Source: Hypericum androsaemum
Lineage: Eukaryota > Streptophyta > Magnoliopsida > Malpighiales > Hypericaceae
NCBI GenBank assembly: GCA_963995505.1
Contig: OZ023198.1
Location: forward strand, 1,178,001 to 1,242,000
Length of the DNA: 64,000 nucleotides
Direction of reading: 5' to 3'
Part shown: piece by piece, positions 46,429 to 57,138 of the stretch
Layout of the letters: each line of letters begins with the position of its first letter
How positions within the stretch are numbered: position 1 is the first letter of the stretch
Position numbers and translations under genes: made by a program
Notes under the pieces: generated by a model
Databases searched by the model: none
Told to the model about the DNA's origin: nothing
The model's input: only the letters and a program-made list of their open reading frames with translations

Positions 46429-46677
46429 TCTAGAAAATAGTGTAATTGTGCTGCTTATTTTATTCTGTCAAGAGTTACGACACAAATAGCCAAAGGTTTA
46501 CAAAGGCTCCTAAACTGACTTGCAAAGAAAAAGGAACTAAATCAAATACAAAAGGTAAGTAACAAGGTGATATGGTTGTCCTACTAGGACTTATTCTGAT
46601 AAGAAAAAGAACGGAACATGAAGCTCAAGGAAAATCTCCAAAGAAAATCTCCAAATAATCAGGCGTGATCTCCTTCA
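46429..46677 (-). repeat. 5' LTR of Copia element 2
   Basis: This 249-bp LTR carries a small internal duplication (aaatctccaaagaaaatctcc) absent from its partner. High similarity between the two LTRs implies a fairly recent insertion. Confidence 0.9.
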
Positions 46678-46682
46678 CAACT

Positions 46683-47560
46683 AAAAAGTAAAAGTTTTAA
46701 AACTCTGATTAAACTTAATACAAGTAGCTGGTACACGAACGGTAAAGAAAGCACATAGGAAAATCTCCAAATAATACAAGTAGCTGGTACTCGCCCTCGG
46801 TGTACTGGTTTTTTTTTTTAATTTCTACTAGTACTTAACTTAGACTTAGTTTTATCGTAATTCTTTTTAAAAAATTTACAATTTTTTTTCATAATTGACA
46901 CATGAGAGAGAGTAAATTCTAAATAAACCCACGAGTCTCACCACTTAAATAAAAAATGCGGTGCCTTAAAAAAATGAAAAGCTAGTTTAATTACGATGCA
47001 GAAAAAATTTAGGGATTCGATCTCGTGCTCCGATCTCTTACAATCTGACACGCAAAGTCAACAAAATGAAAAGCTAGTTTAATTACGATGCAGAAAAAAT
47101 TAAGACACTTTAATACCCCATATTATGTAATATATATTTTGCACCCTGTATTATGGAAATATATACTATAGTACCTTGTATTATGTGAAATGGACATTTA
47201 GAATTTTTTTCTCATATAAGGTTTGATTTAGGATCCTAAATGTCCATTTGACATAATACAAAATACTAAAGTAAGTATTTTCATAACAAACGGTGCAAAG
47301 TATCTATTTTACATAATACATATTACTAAAGTGTCTTTGTCCCAAAAATTTATCCTATAAATTGGAAGTTATTTTTCGGCAAAAAGAATTTTACTAAATT
47401 TTCCAGCCGGAAAATGAGCTTTGGGGTCAAATTATATATATATATATATATGTAGCGGGGGCTGCATGATGCGCCTGAATAGTTATAAAATTATGGCATG
47501 ATCTTCGTTTACTTATTATTTATTCGTTCCGAGATCGGTGGCATGTGTACGTTTTTTGTT
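46683..47560. other. Intergenic DNA with a 39-bp direct repeat and TA microsatellite
   Basis: The sequence aaaatgaaaagctagtttaa and its continuation to gaaaaaatt occurs twice (46971-47009 and 47063-47101), around a 53-bp insert. A short (TA)n tract lies at 47436-47451. No gene was recognised. Confidence 0.7.
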
Positions 47561-47639
47561 GATCATCTAGGGTTTTTGCCAAAAATGGTATTACAGTACC
47601 AATTTATCCCCAAAATGGTGCTACAGTTGAAATTTTTTT

Positions 47640-47910
47640 CGAAAATGGTGTTGCTTTTCAAAATCGAAAATATTTTTCGACCTAGGAACCTCAGGTCGAA
47701 ATTTTTTTCGACTTGGGACCAAAATCGAAAAAAAATTTCGACTTCCGTGGTCGAAAAATTATTTTCGATTTGGGCCCAGGTCGAAAAAAATATTAGACTT
47801 GGGGACTCAGATCGAAAATAATTTTCGATTTAGGATCCAGATCGAAAATTATTTTCGATCTAGGATTGCCTTATCCAAACGCAATCCAAGCAGATTGCGG
47901 AAGATGAAGA
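47640..47910. repeat. Left TIR and subterminal TTTCGA-palindrome region
   Basis: Short palindromes of the form gatcgaaaat-attttcgatc or aggtcgaaa-tttcgacct follow each other every 20-40 bp. They are mirrored at the other end (51755-52240). They could serve as transposase-binding or hairpin-forming sites. Confidence 0.7.
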
Positions 47911-48381
47911 TTGGTCCCAGATCGAACAAATTTTTTGACCTGGGTCCAAATATACATACCACCCAACACCTACTTACCCACAAAATTTTCGACCCTCGCC
48001 GTTCAAGTTCTTCTCCAGTCCGTCTCCGCCGTCCGTTCTCCCCGCTTCCTCGCCGTCCCCGACTCTCCATCATCACCGTCTCGCTTCCTCGCCGTTCCCG
48101 CCTCGCTGTCTCCGTCGCGTCCCCGCCCCGTCGCCGTACGGTATGTATTTGAATTAAATTGGAACGTGAATTTAATTAAAATATTAATTAATTGGATCGT
48201 TGGCTCGTCCTTGCCGTTAGTTAATTGTTTGATTTAATTGAAGCATTAATTGATTGGATTGTTGGCTCGTCATCATCGCCAATTAATAGTTTGATTTAAT
48301 TGAACCGTTAATTGAACGGTTAATTTTTTGATTTAATTAATTAGACCGTTAATTAATTGAACCATAAATTAACTCAGTCTG

Positions 48382-48452
48382 ACTACACGGTCTGACCACC
48401 CGGTCTGACCACCAGGTCTGACCACCCGGTCTGATCAATCGGTCTGACCACC
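48382..48452 (+). repeat. Short tandem repeat, unit cggtctgaccac
   Basis: About six imperfect 12-bp units (ggtctgaccac with ccc, cca or caat spacers) lie in the leader intron of the PMD gene. A related but less regular unit of about 58 bp (gatttaattgaa, gttggctcgtc) lies just upstream at 48187-48340. Confidence 0.8.
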
Positions 48453-48717
48453 TGGGTAGGACCCAGATCATTATATATATTTGATTTAAAATGGGATTTA
48501 AAAATGGAATTTTTAATTTTTTGGTTTGGGTTGGGCAAAATCCGATCTGACCACCCGGACCGAGCCAGAAAAAGTGACCGACCTACCCCATCCTAGTGAT
48601 TCTACAATTATAATGATGGCTTCACCATTCATATTTTTACAGTACTATTTGATAAATATTTAATTAATTTATTGATTTGAAATTTTTATTTAATTTTGTT
48701 ACGTTACGATTTTAGAT

Positions 48718-49781
48718 ATGGCTTCACAATCAGACTTATCTCAATATTTGGGGAATGGAGGACCCATAGATGACACTCTGTTACGTTACCAGAATGTGCA
48801 CCGTTCTCAGAAAATTTGGAATTGTGAGGTACGTAATTGTGAGATAGTAAATTTTTTTAAAATAATATATAAATATGTTTTTATTATTAGTTATTTTGTG
48901 TAGGTTGAGAACCAAAGTCCAAACAATGAGCCGTTGAGCTTTCGTCGTCGCACCCTGAGAACAAGAGGCGTGAGAAACCAGAAATTCATTGAGTACATGA
49001 AGGATGCTGGATTTTGGGATGTATGGCGCATTGGCAATGTCGTTGTCGATACTGCACTGGTTACCGCCCAGGTGGAGAGATGGAGGCCAGAAACACACAC
49101 TTTCCACATGCCTGAGGGAGAGATGACCATTACTCTCCAAGATGTGTCTGTGTTGCTCGGTCTTCCTATCGATGGAAAACCAGCAACGGGATCACAGACA
49201 CCTTCCCAATGGAAGGAAATATGTTATGGCCTATTTGGCATAAGCCCACAGGATACTCAAGGAGCTTTCACAGGCAATAAAATTGCAATGGAGTGGTTTG
49301 ACACCAATTTTTTTCCTTCTGCTCTTCCAGATGATGCTGATGATGAGCTAGTGCAGCGATATGTTCGAGCAAACATAATGCGACTTATTGGATGCACGCT
49401 TTTTCCTGAGTCCTCAGACCGATTGGTCCACGTCTGCTGGTTGCCATTGCTTGTTGATGTTGCAGAAATTGGCACATATAGTTGGGGTAGTGCGTGTTTG
49501 GCACACGTGTACCACCAGTTATGCAAAGCCACAAGTTCAAAAGCAACATTAGTTTGCGGGGCTATGCAACTGGTTTGTATGTGGGCTTACGAAAGGATAA
49601 TCTAGACTTGCTCCATTTACCGTGAGCCTCGAAGGCAAGCTGATGATGAGCCACTGGGCATCAGGTACTCGTTTTACTATTTATTTTCAAATAATGGGTT
49701 GATGTATTAGTATCCAATGCATAATTACTAAGTTTCGCAGGTGGACAGGCCATATAGATCGACGTAAGACCAGGAAAACTA
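48718..49781 (+). pseudogene. Plant mobile domain (PMD) protein gene, truncated
   Basis: The exons are 48718-48828 and 48904-49664, with an apparent third exon from 49741. A leader exon with donor GTATGT at 48141 and acceptor at 48715 is likely. Exon 2 encodes a PMD (aminotransferase-like, MAIN/MAIL-type) domain: KDAGFWDVWRIGN, LVTAQVERWRPETHTFHMP, GEMTITLQDVSVLLGLPIDG and WLPLLVDVAEIGTYSWGSA. A TAG at 49603-49605 interrupts the frame after WAYERII. The family sequence continues beyond it (CSIYREPR), across an intron, to RWTGHIDRRKTRKT. There homology stops at the junction with inverted MURA sequence near 49781. PMD genes occur both as host silencing factors and inside transposons. This one is a transposon passenger. 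Confidence 0.85.
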
Positions 49782-51307
49782 TAATGCAAGGCTTGAAACT
49801 CCAAAAAACTCGCCTGAAGATTTTTGTCCCTGATTCAAGAGGAACCACATTGTCTATGCCTGGGTAACAGTGATAATATTCTCATTTTACAACCGTTCCA
49901 GGATTCTTAGCCTTGCATGCCGCAAACCATTGTGGAAGGCGATTGTATGATTCATCCCAATCCCCCCATAAATGCTGTAATGCCCCCTCTCTTCTCCACC
50001 AAGCTTTCTTGTAAGAGGGTTGGAATCCAATTCGGTCTTGTATCTCAGTAATTATAAACCCGATTGGAATGTCTGGTTGTTCAGCAACTATATTCATAAT
50101 AACTTCTGCAATGTGAGCAGAACAGAGTTGTCGATGATCTTTTCAAGGTCGTTCTGCGCTACAGGTATGCGGGTAGGTGTATTTCACTATTTGCCACGTA
50201 GGAAGTATTAGTCCTTTTGCTGAGACACGGATCTTCCATTTACATCCTTCTTCCCATTTTTTACACTTCACAACGTAAGTGCGGGGTCTTGTTTTCTTAA
50301 GCTTCAACTCACGCCGCACTTTCATTGAGAATCTCTCGATCTCCCTCTTTGCATCTTCTTTGGTATTCCAAATCGTACCCTCCTTCAATTCACCGTCATA
50401 ACTTCCATCCATTTCGGTCTGAGGTCCCCAATCTTCATCATAAATGCTCATCGATGCTTGTTCACCATGCTCAGTTGCAGGAACTTCATAGTGATCTCCA
50501 AACTGTGAATCTCCGTATTGTTCTTGTTCTTCTTCTCCTTCTCCGTATAGTTCTTCTTCTTCTTCTTCTTCTTCTTCTTCTTCTTCTTCTTCTTCTCTAT
50601 GTTGTTGTTGTTGTTCTTCTTCTTCTTCGGTATGGAAATTTGTAGTTGCATACGGATGTACTTCTGTAGGGATCATATTCAAACCAATCTCTTAGGACTT
50701 CATAATCATCAACATCAGGATCCCTTATGAAAGGAACAACAAAGGGCGTCACCCTTGACGACTCAGCTCCATGACCATCCCTTATGGAAGGAGCTACTAG
50801 TGGCATCACTCTTGACGGACCAGCTCGATGACCATCCCTTGTGGAAGGAACTACAAGTGGCTTCACTCTTGACGGACCAGCTCCATCACTACTAAGTAAC
50901 TGGTTTTCATGAACATCCAATATTTGGTAATTACTCGACACCGTCTTCTCCACAATTATTTTCAAATAAATCACACTCTTATATGGTCCTACAAAGCTGA
51001 TCATTGTGTGAACCATATTCCTAACATCTCCATCATTGTCAATAGGTATTTGATAAAATTTCTCTCTGTCAATAGGATATCTAAATAGCAGCCTACGAAC
51101 TTCTTCACCAGGACCAACAGTCTTTTCATATACTTTTGTCAATAACAAATCATAGGAGAAATCTTCATAACACTTGAACTTTTTTTCTAACCCACCCATG
51201 TAATAAAAAATGATTTCATTGTTGTAGTACATTTCTCCACCATATTTGAAAGTTATTCGTACATTCCGTAAAGCTATTTTTAACACTATAACAAAAGAAG
51301 TTGACAC
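49782..51307 (-). pseudogene. MURA transposase N-terminal half
   Basis: Read on the minus strand, 51307-50597 gives the N-terminal MuDR region (ITFKYGGEMYYNNEIIFYYM). After an acidic linker and a frameshift, 50682-50143 gives the MuDR DNA-binding domain (EGTIWNTKEDAKREIERFSM, RPRTYVVKCK, WQIVKYTYPHTC). The 50097-49882 frame gives the helical region (FQPSYKKAWWRREGALQHLW, NPGTVVK). After a stop, the family sequence continues as LESGTKIFRRVFWSFKPCI and ends abruptly at about 49782, just before the DDE core. The linker has a (TTC)n-encoded Glu tract and a 3-copy peptide repeat (AGPSRV-PLV-PS-RDGH). Confidence 0.85.
50540..50632 (-). repeat. (GAA)n microsatellite in MURA linker
   Basis: The + strand ttcttcttc run (about 50550-50598), plus flanking ttgttgttg and a second ttcttc run, encodes poly-Glu/Gln on the minus strand. 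This fits slippage in a disordered acidic linker. Confidence 0.85.
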
Positions 51308-51749
51308 ATAATTAGAGTGGCTTCATTCATAAGTTCACAAAATAAAGTTACATAAATTGATCTACTAAAACAAAATTTTTGGCAAATATAAATTATTTTA
51401 ATTACAGGTGGCATAGTCATTAAAATTTTATTGACATATTGGCGAATGAATTCAATAGACATCCAAACAAGACACATGTTCTTTTCAAATGAAACCACAA
51501 AATTTTATAGTATCTAGTGAATTTATTATTACTAATAAAATTCTCTTGAATTTTTTTCTTATGAACTAATAATAATATTTCATGATGACATAATCCATCA
51601 TCATAAGTTCACTAATTAAATAGCAAAATAATCTACACTGAATTGAATTTATAACAAAGTATTAGTGCAAAATACGTATCTGAGGAAGGAAGGGGCAGTT
51701 GCTTCAAATCTTCGCAGTTGGGGATTTCTGAGTTCGGAGGGTTTATATA

Positions 51750-52240
51750 GGAACCAGATCGAAATTTTTCTTCGATCTGGGTCGACCCAGGTCGAAATAA
51801 TTTTTCGATCTGGGCCTTTTCAGACACAAATCGGGAAATTTGTGGGGATGACCCCAGATCGAAATTTTCCTTCGATCTGGGTCGTCCCAGGTCGAAATAA
51901 TTTTTCGATCTGGGCCTTTTCCGGACACAAATCCCGCTTTGAGCTGGAATTTGTGGGGATGACCCCAGATCAAAATTTTTCTTCGATCTGGGTCGACCTA
52001 GTTCGAACAAATATTTCGACCTGGGATTTAAACCGGACAAGATCCAAACAAAACGGAGGTTGTAGGGGATGAACCCAGGTCGAAAATTATTTTCGATCTG
52101 GGTCCCCAAGTCGAATATTTTTTTCGACTTGGGCCCAAATAGAAAATAATTTTTCGACCACGGAAGTTGAAATTTTTTTTCGATTTTGGTCCCAAGTTGA
52201 AAAAAAATTTCGACCTGAGGTTCCTAGGTCGAAAAATATT
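51750..52240. repeat. Right subterminal repeat array of the PMD-MULE
   Basis: Three imperfect units of about 110-120 bp share gatcgaaatttt-cttcgatct, gggtcg-cccaggtcgaaa and atttttcgatctgggcctttt. They lie at roughly 51758, 51855 and 51965. Each contains two inverted TCGA-centred palindromes. They lead into the terminal inverted repeat from about 52077. Confidence 0.8.
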
Positions 52241-52347
52241 TTCGATTTTGAAAAGCAACACCATTTTCAGAATTTTTTCAACAGTAACACCATTTTGGGA
52301 ATAAATTGATACTGTAACACAATTTTGGGCAAAAACCCATCATCTAC

Positions 52348-53326
52348 CACCAATAAAATAGCCATTATACGTCAAAGTCGCTGCTGCTGCATGTTCTTGA
52401 AATAACTTCGCCAATAGAATACAATATATAATCTATAAGAATACAATAACTTCGCCGACATCTAGCTATTTCGTGACTAATTATTATTTTTATGAGATAA
52501 TAATTATAATAATTATTAATATAATTTTAGAGGTCAAATAAATAAATATAATTTATTTATAATTTTTTGGTAAATTGAATCATGCCTATGGAGCGGTGCT
52601 GCACTGCTTGGATCAGATATTAAGTGTATAGAAAAATGGTGTGATGCTGCATTGAGATTTGTTTAGCCAAAACGTAAGTGTATCTGCAACTTAAATATAG
52701 AGTGGTTTTCCAATAGTATTTTTAACGTTTGTTGGATTTGTACCTAAATCTCCTAAAATTAATGCAAATCTCTTGCCAACTTCGTTGGTTTCATTGGCTT
52801 CAATATAACGGCCAGCCAAAGCCAGAACAAGACAATAATATTACACTTTTTTGCCTCACACCTAAAATGTGGCAAAGATTCTTGGCCTCTCGAGTCTCTA
52901 ATGTTTGATTAAATATGTGATTCTGTTGTATGTTATTTCAGAAATTATTTTCATAATTTGAAAAATTATATTCTTGTCCCCCCACAAACATTTTTTACTA
53001 TAATGCACTTCTTAACTATGGGAAAGTATAAAATCCCCACTCCATATCACAAAGGCATGATGGTCATACAGAACTTGAGAGTATATATTATTCCAAACTA
53101 AAGGGAAGTAAAAATAATATTTCAAATCGGCTTAAAACAACAAGAAAATGACAGGACTATGGAAAACATCGATCACACACAATCACACAGACCCGATAAT
53201 TGCAATTGTATCGTAGAGTCGCTTGAACAACGACGGACCAAGACAGCGACTATTATCCGAGTCAGACTCGAGTCTCAAATTTATTGGCGGGAGGGACAAA
53301 GACCAAGAGATGACGACTAGGCTAGG
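52348..53326. other. Intergenic DNA and 3' region of the polyketide synthase gene
   Basis: This is AT-rich. The part next to 53326 is probably the 3' UTR of the minus-strand gene. No other feature was recognised. Confidence 0.5.
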
Positions 53327-54582
53327 CTAGGCTGCCTGCTTTGTGGGTAGGCTGTGGAGGACGACGGTCTCTACGGTGAGACCGGGGCCGAACCCGAAGA
53401 GGACGCCCCACTCGATCCCCTCTCCGGTGGTCGACTTCCCTTCCTCGACGGACTTCTTCCTCATCTCGTCCATTATGAAGAGCACGCACGCGCTCGACAT
53501 GTTCCCGTACTCGCTCAGCACGTGCCTGGTCGACCTAAGCTTCTCCTTGTCAAGTGCGAGCTTCGCCTCGACCTGGTCGAGGATCGCCGGACCCCCCGGG
53601 TGCGCTATCCAGAACAATGAGTTCCAGTCGCTGATCCCTAACGGCTCGAACGCCTCCACCAGGCTCTTCTCTATGTTGTTGGCGATGAGATCGGGCACGT
53701 TCTCCAGGAGCTGGAAGGTGAGCCCGATTTCCCTGAGGTGGCCTTCGATCGCCCCCTCGGACTCCGGGAGGACGGTCTGGGCCGCGGAGACCAGCTCGAA
53801 GAGCGGGCGCTCGAGGGCCGGGTCAGGGTCTGCCCCGACAATGACGGCGGATGCGCCGTCTCCGAAGAGGGCCTGGCCAACCATGGAGTCGAGGTGGGTC
53901 TCGGAGGGTCCTCGGAAAGTGACGGCAGTGAGCTCGGAGCAGACCACGAGGACACGCGCGCCGCGGTTGTTCTCGGCGAGGTCCTTGGCGAGGCGGAGGA
54001 CGGTGCCGCCGGCGAAGCAGCCCTGCTGGTACAGCATCACGCGCTTAACGTGGGAGTGGAGGCCGAGGAGCTTGACGAGCTGGTAGTCGGCGCCGGGCAT
54101 GTCGACGCCGGAGGTGGTGCAGAAGATGAGGTGGGTGATCTTGGACTTGGGCTGGCCCCACTCCTTGATGGCCTTCACGGCGGCCTCCTTCCCGAGCTTC
54201 GGAATCTCGAGCACCAAGATATCCTGGCGGGTGTCCAGCGACTTCCCCCAGAACTCGCACATGTTAGGGTTTTCCGCGAGGAATTCCTCCGTGAGGTGCA
54301 AGTAACGCTTATTTATTTGCGACTTGTCGCCTGCATGCATGTATTCTTTCTTTATTAGTACAAAGGCAATTCATTTTTTTTTTCGAAAACGAAGATGTTA
54401 CGTTACATACACATGCGCTTGAATTTGTCCTTGAGGTCGGTCATGTGGTCGCTCTTGGTGACGCGGAAGTAGTAGTCTGGGTACTCGGATTGGAGCACGT
54501 AGTTGGCCGGATTGGCCGTGCCGATGGCAAGCACCGTGGCCAGCCCTTCTGCCCTCTGCGCATTCCTCATCGACGCTGCCAT
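53327..54582 (-). CDS. CHS: Chalcone synthase-like type III polyketide synthase
   Basis: Exon 1 is 54582-54411 and exon 2 is 54330-53327. The GT-AG intron splits a Cys codon (T/GC, residue 58), the conserved intron position of plant CHS genes. The total is 1176 nt (391 aa). The enzyme family condenses a CoA starter such as p-coumaroyl-CoA with malonyl-CoA. The catalytic triad is present: Cys162 in QQGCFAGG, His in [13 protein letters not shown] and Asn in [11 protein letters not shown]. The GFGPG loop and the [15 protein letters not shown] block are also present. Unusual features are [13 protein letters not shown], where most CHS have a YMAPSLDARQD-type sequence, and VPDLI where CHS usually has VPGLI. 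It may be true CHS or a divergent CHS-like enzyme with another starter preference. The coding region is GC-rich. Confidence 0.9.
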
Positions 54583-54721
54583 ATATGCTTCTACTATGAT
54601 ACTTTAGAATAATATTCGCTCTTTTCAATCTCCTATTATCTTCTACTTCTCTCTCGATAATTTTTTTTTGGTCTCTCTTCTGTATTTCGTGGGATGCAAA
54701 TCATATGGAGCGAGTGCCCTC

Positions 54722-54736
54722 TTTTATAGACCTACC
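54722..54736 (-). promoter_or_regulatory. TATA box and AC element of the CHS-like gene
   Basis: On the minus strand TATAAAA (54728-54722) lies 140 bp upstream of the ATG. The sequence immediately upstream, ACCTACC on the + strand (54730-54736), is an AC-I/H-box type MYB site typical of phenylpropanoid genes. Confidence 0.65.
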
Positions 54737-54739
54737 TGA

Positions 54740-56488
54740 TAAGAAAAGGTAAACATCAATTATTTTAACCAAAAATTTTTTTTTTTGGTAAATGGATTAA
54801 TTTTATTTATTTACTACCCACTAATTACACCAGTCAAAATAACTAAGCAGGATCCCTATTCACTTGAGCACTCCATATTTTAAAATATTTTGCCCAAAAT
54901 ATTGAATAGACTTTTATTTAAAATCTTAATTTCCATCACTAATCTATATTTGTCAACAATTCACGACCCGCCATTTAATTCCTTTTATTTGTTGAGATTT
55001 TTTTGACACACTTAGTGGAATTTTAGGAACTCGGGCCTCCGTCATCGGCCGTCCACCGAGGGCTTCTTACCCTCAGGCACAGGGTTTAGAAGCCCTCTTC
55101 CTTCACACAGACTCAGGCACCTCCATCTCGGGATCCTTGATAGGGATAAATTTAGCTAATAATTTACCAATTTTATGCAAATAATGTGTGGTAAAGTAGG
55201 TTCAATATGAGGGATTGACATGTAAATCAAGGCAAAATGATTCGCAGGAAGTGAAGATGACAATGACGGAAAGTATAGAAAATGAGAACAAATTAAAATG
55301 CAATAACGAAAATAACGAGATTATGAACAGTGATGCAATCAGAGAAAAAGATGAGCACGATACCCTAACACATTGACATATAACTGTTATGAATTTATTA
55401 TAAATGGTATACAGAGTTTCTAATGCAATATTGCCAACTCTCGCCTCGAAATAGCAAAACGAATAATTCTAAGGTACAAGACAACGACCTAGATTTATTA
55501 ATTATGAAGTTCCTCCTTATGGATCACCCTTCAGAGAGTTTCATACGTCCTAACTTTAGAATGTTTTATTCGATTAGTTTCGCTTTCTCTAATCTCCCCG
55601 AGGAATCAAAGATATGACTGCAACCATATTACACCCAACCCTGTCAATCCGAACCAAAAATCTATTTTAATCTCCCTTGGGTACCATAAGATAAACCCAC
55701 TTCAATATTCAACCAGAATTAAAGTAGCAATAAATATTAAGCGCATCGAATAATAACCATTTTTTCAAGAGTTTAATCCATAACCTCACCCATCAATCGT
55801 GTCGTACGAGCACTCTACTCAAAGGATAAGTACTCCTAATTTATATCAATCATACTTAGCATAATCATGGTATTGAAAATGAAAAGCATAAATTAAAGAG
55901 TAAAGGAAGAAGTCATCATGATGATGAACATCTCAATAGTACTCCAAAAAAATCTCAAATGTATCAAGTGTATCAAGTGAAATGTAAAGTGAGAGATATT
56001 CCCAAAACTAAAACTATAGGGGTTATATAGAAGACTAGAATGAAAAAAACCTAACTAGTAGGAGGACGCCAATAGGAAAAAACCCTACCTTCTAGTCGTC
56101 CTGTAAAAACACACGAAAACAGCGAATAAAATGTTATGTGACTCTGGCATGGCTCTACATTAGAGTACGCTAAGATGATATTGGCGTACGCCAATGGAAA
56201 AAATTGAGTACATTGGTGTACTGTGGCTGAGGATTGGCGTACGCCAATGGTCTTGATCATATAATTGGGCATATGCTGCTTGGTTGAATTGCATAATCAG
56301 GCGTACGCTGGCTAGATCTTGGCGTACGCCGATTGAACTTGGACTTTGACTTCTCTGTCTTGGACTTCACAACTCCTTCGTCTCTTGCTCTTCACTCGAA
56401 CCTCGTTCAATAAGACTCCAACTCCTACAAGACAATACAAATTATAAATGCCCACTCTCAAGAGTCAACTGCAATAAAATAAGAATAA
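54740..56488. other. Promoter and intergenic DNA with repeated gcgtacgc palindromes
   Basis: No gene was seen. Near 56150-56340 the palindromic core ggcgtacgcc appears as ttggcgtacgccaatgg (about 56192 and 56234), ttggcgtacgccgat (about 56319) and a variant caggcgtacgctgg (about 56299). The remainder is AT-rich and may include unrecognised old retroelement sequence. Confidence 0.5.
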
Positions 56489-56726
56489 TATTGTAACGTC
56501 TTATGATCCGACTGACTGTCTCCACAGACCAACACAGGTCACATACACTCCTCCTTAAATACGCGACGTCCTCGTTGCGCCAGACAGATTACAGAACAGT
56601 CCCAGAACCGTATTTGCTCTGATATCAAATATAACTTTCCGTGATCCGATCGACTGTCTCCACAGACCAACACAGGTCTTTTCCAGCGTATTTTGTCCTC
56701 ACTCGCACGTATCTCAGAAAATTTCC

Positions 56727-56790
56727 CAGAAGGTCACCCATCCTGATCCTACTCCCGGCCAAACGCGTTTAACCTTGGAGTTCTCTCAGG
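56727..56790 (-). ncRNA. 5S rRNA-like promoter segment in Cassandra LTR (copy 1)
   Basis: On the minus strand it reads gaactccaaggttaaacgcg followed by tttggccgggagtaggatca and ggatgggtgacct. This parallels 5S rRNA from the box A region onward. It is a conserved part of the element, not a functional 5S gene, because the 5' half of 5S is absent. Confidence 0.85.
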
Positions 56791-57074
56791 ACGTGTGCCA
56801 GAAAAGAAGGTGCACTTTGTTAGTATGGATAGTAACAATCAAATCACTTAAGCATTTTAGACAGAACAGATCAATAACGGGGTATCATATTCACCCCTTC
56901 TTAAATACGTGACGTCCTCGTCGTGCCAGACAGAACACAAAATAATTCCAGAACTATTTTTTGCTCTGATACTAAATGTAACGCTCCGTGATCCGACCGA
57001 CTGTCTCCATAGACCAACATAAGTCTTTTCTAGCGTACTTTGTCCTCACTCGCACGCATTATGAAAAACTTTCC

Positions 57075-57138
57075 AGGAGGTCACCCATCCTGATCTTACT
57101 CCTAGCCAAACGCATTTAACCTTAGAGTTCCCTCAAGA
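57075..57138 (-). ncRNA. 5S rRNA-like promoter segment in Cassandra LTR (copy 2)
   Basis: This is the same 5S-like stretch as in the other LTR. It has several substitutions (ctaaggttaaatgcg, aggagtaagatcagg on the minus strand), including changes in the promoter boxes. Confidence 0.85.

Larger units (their letters stand above)
41707..46682 (-). mobile_element. Ty1/Copia LTR retrotransposon 2, degenerate
   Basis: The body spans 41712-46677 on the minus strand. The 5-bp target-site duplication CAACT lies at 41707-41711 and 46678-46682. The LTRs are 41712-41943 (3') and 46429-46677 (5'). The primer-binding site (gctctgatacta on +, 46417-46428) matches initiator tRNA-Met and abuts the 5' LTR. 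A purine tract (minus TTGAGGAGGAG, 41944-41954) precedes the 3' LTR. Gag, protease, integrase, RT and RNase H are all recognisable but carry stops and frameshifts. The zinc knuckle followed by CFELVGYPDWW suggests a common plant Copia lineage, but I do not name it. Confidence 0.93.
47561..52347. mobile_element. Mutator-like element with plant mobile domain gene and MURA remnant
   Basis: The element spans 47570-52338. Terminal inverted repeats of about 260 bp occupy 47570-47830 and 52077-52338 (left end gggtttttgccaaaaatggt). An 8-bp direct repeat ATCATCTA flanks it (47562-47569 and 52339-52346). A 9-bp duplication with one mismatch is also possible. Inside are a plus-strand PMD gene (48718-49781) and a minus-strand MURA transposase 5' half (51307-49782) that meet tail to tail. 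The catalytic core of MURA is missing, so the element is not autonomous. Confidence 0.9.

Noticed and set aside
48380..48452. Short regular repeats considered as a CRISPR-like array
   Set aside because: Units are 12 bp with almost no spacers, in a plant transposon intron. This is a simple tandem repeat.
53343..54358. Plus-strand frames of 247 and 206 codons opposite the CHS-like gene
   Set aside because: They arise from the GC-rich antisense of a well-supported minus-strand gene and show no recognisable protein family.
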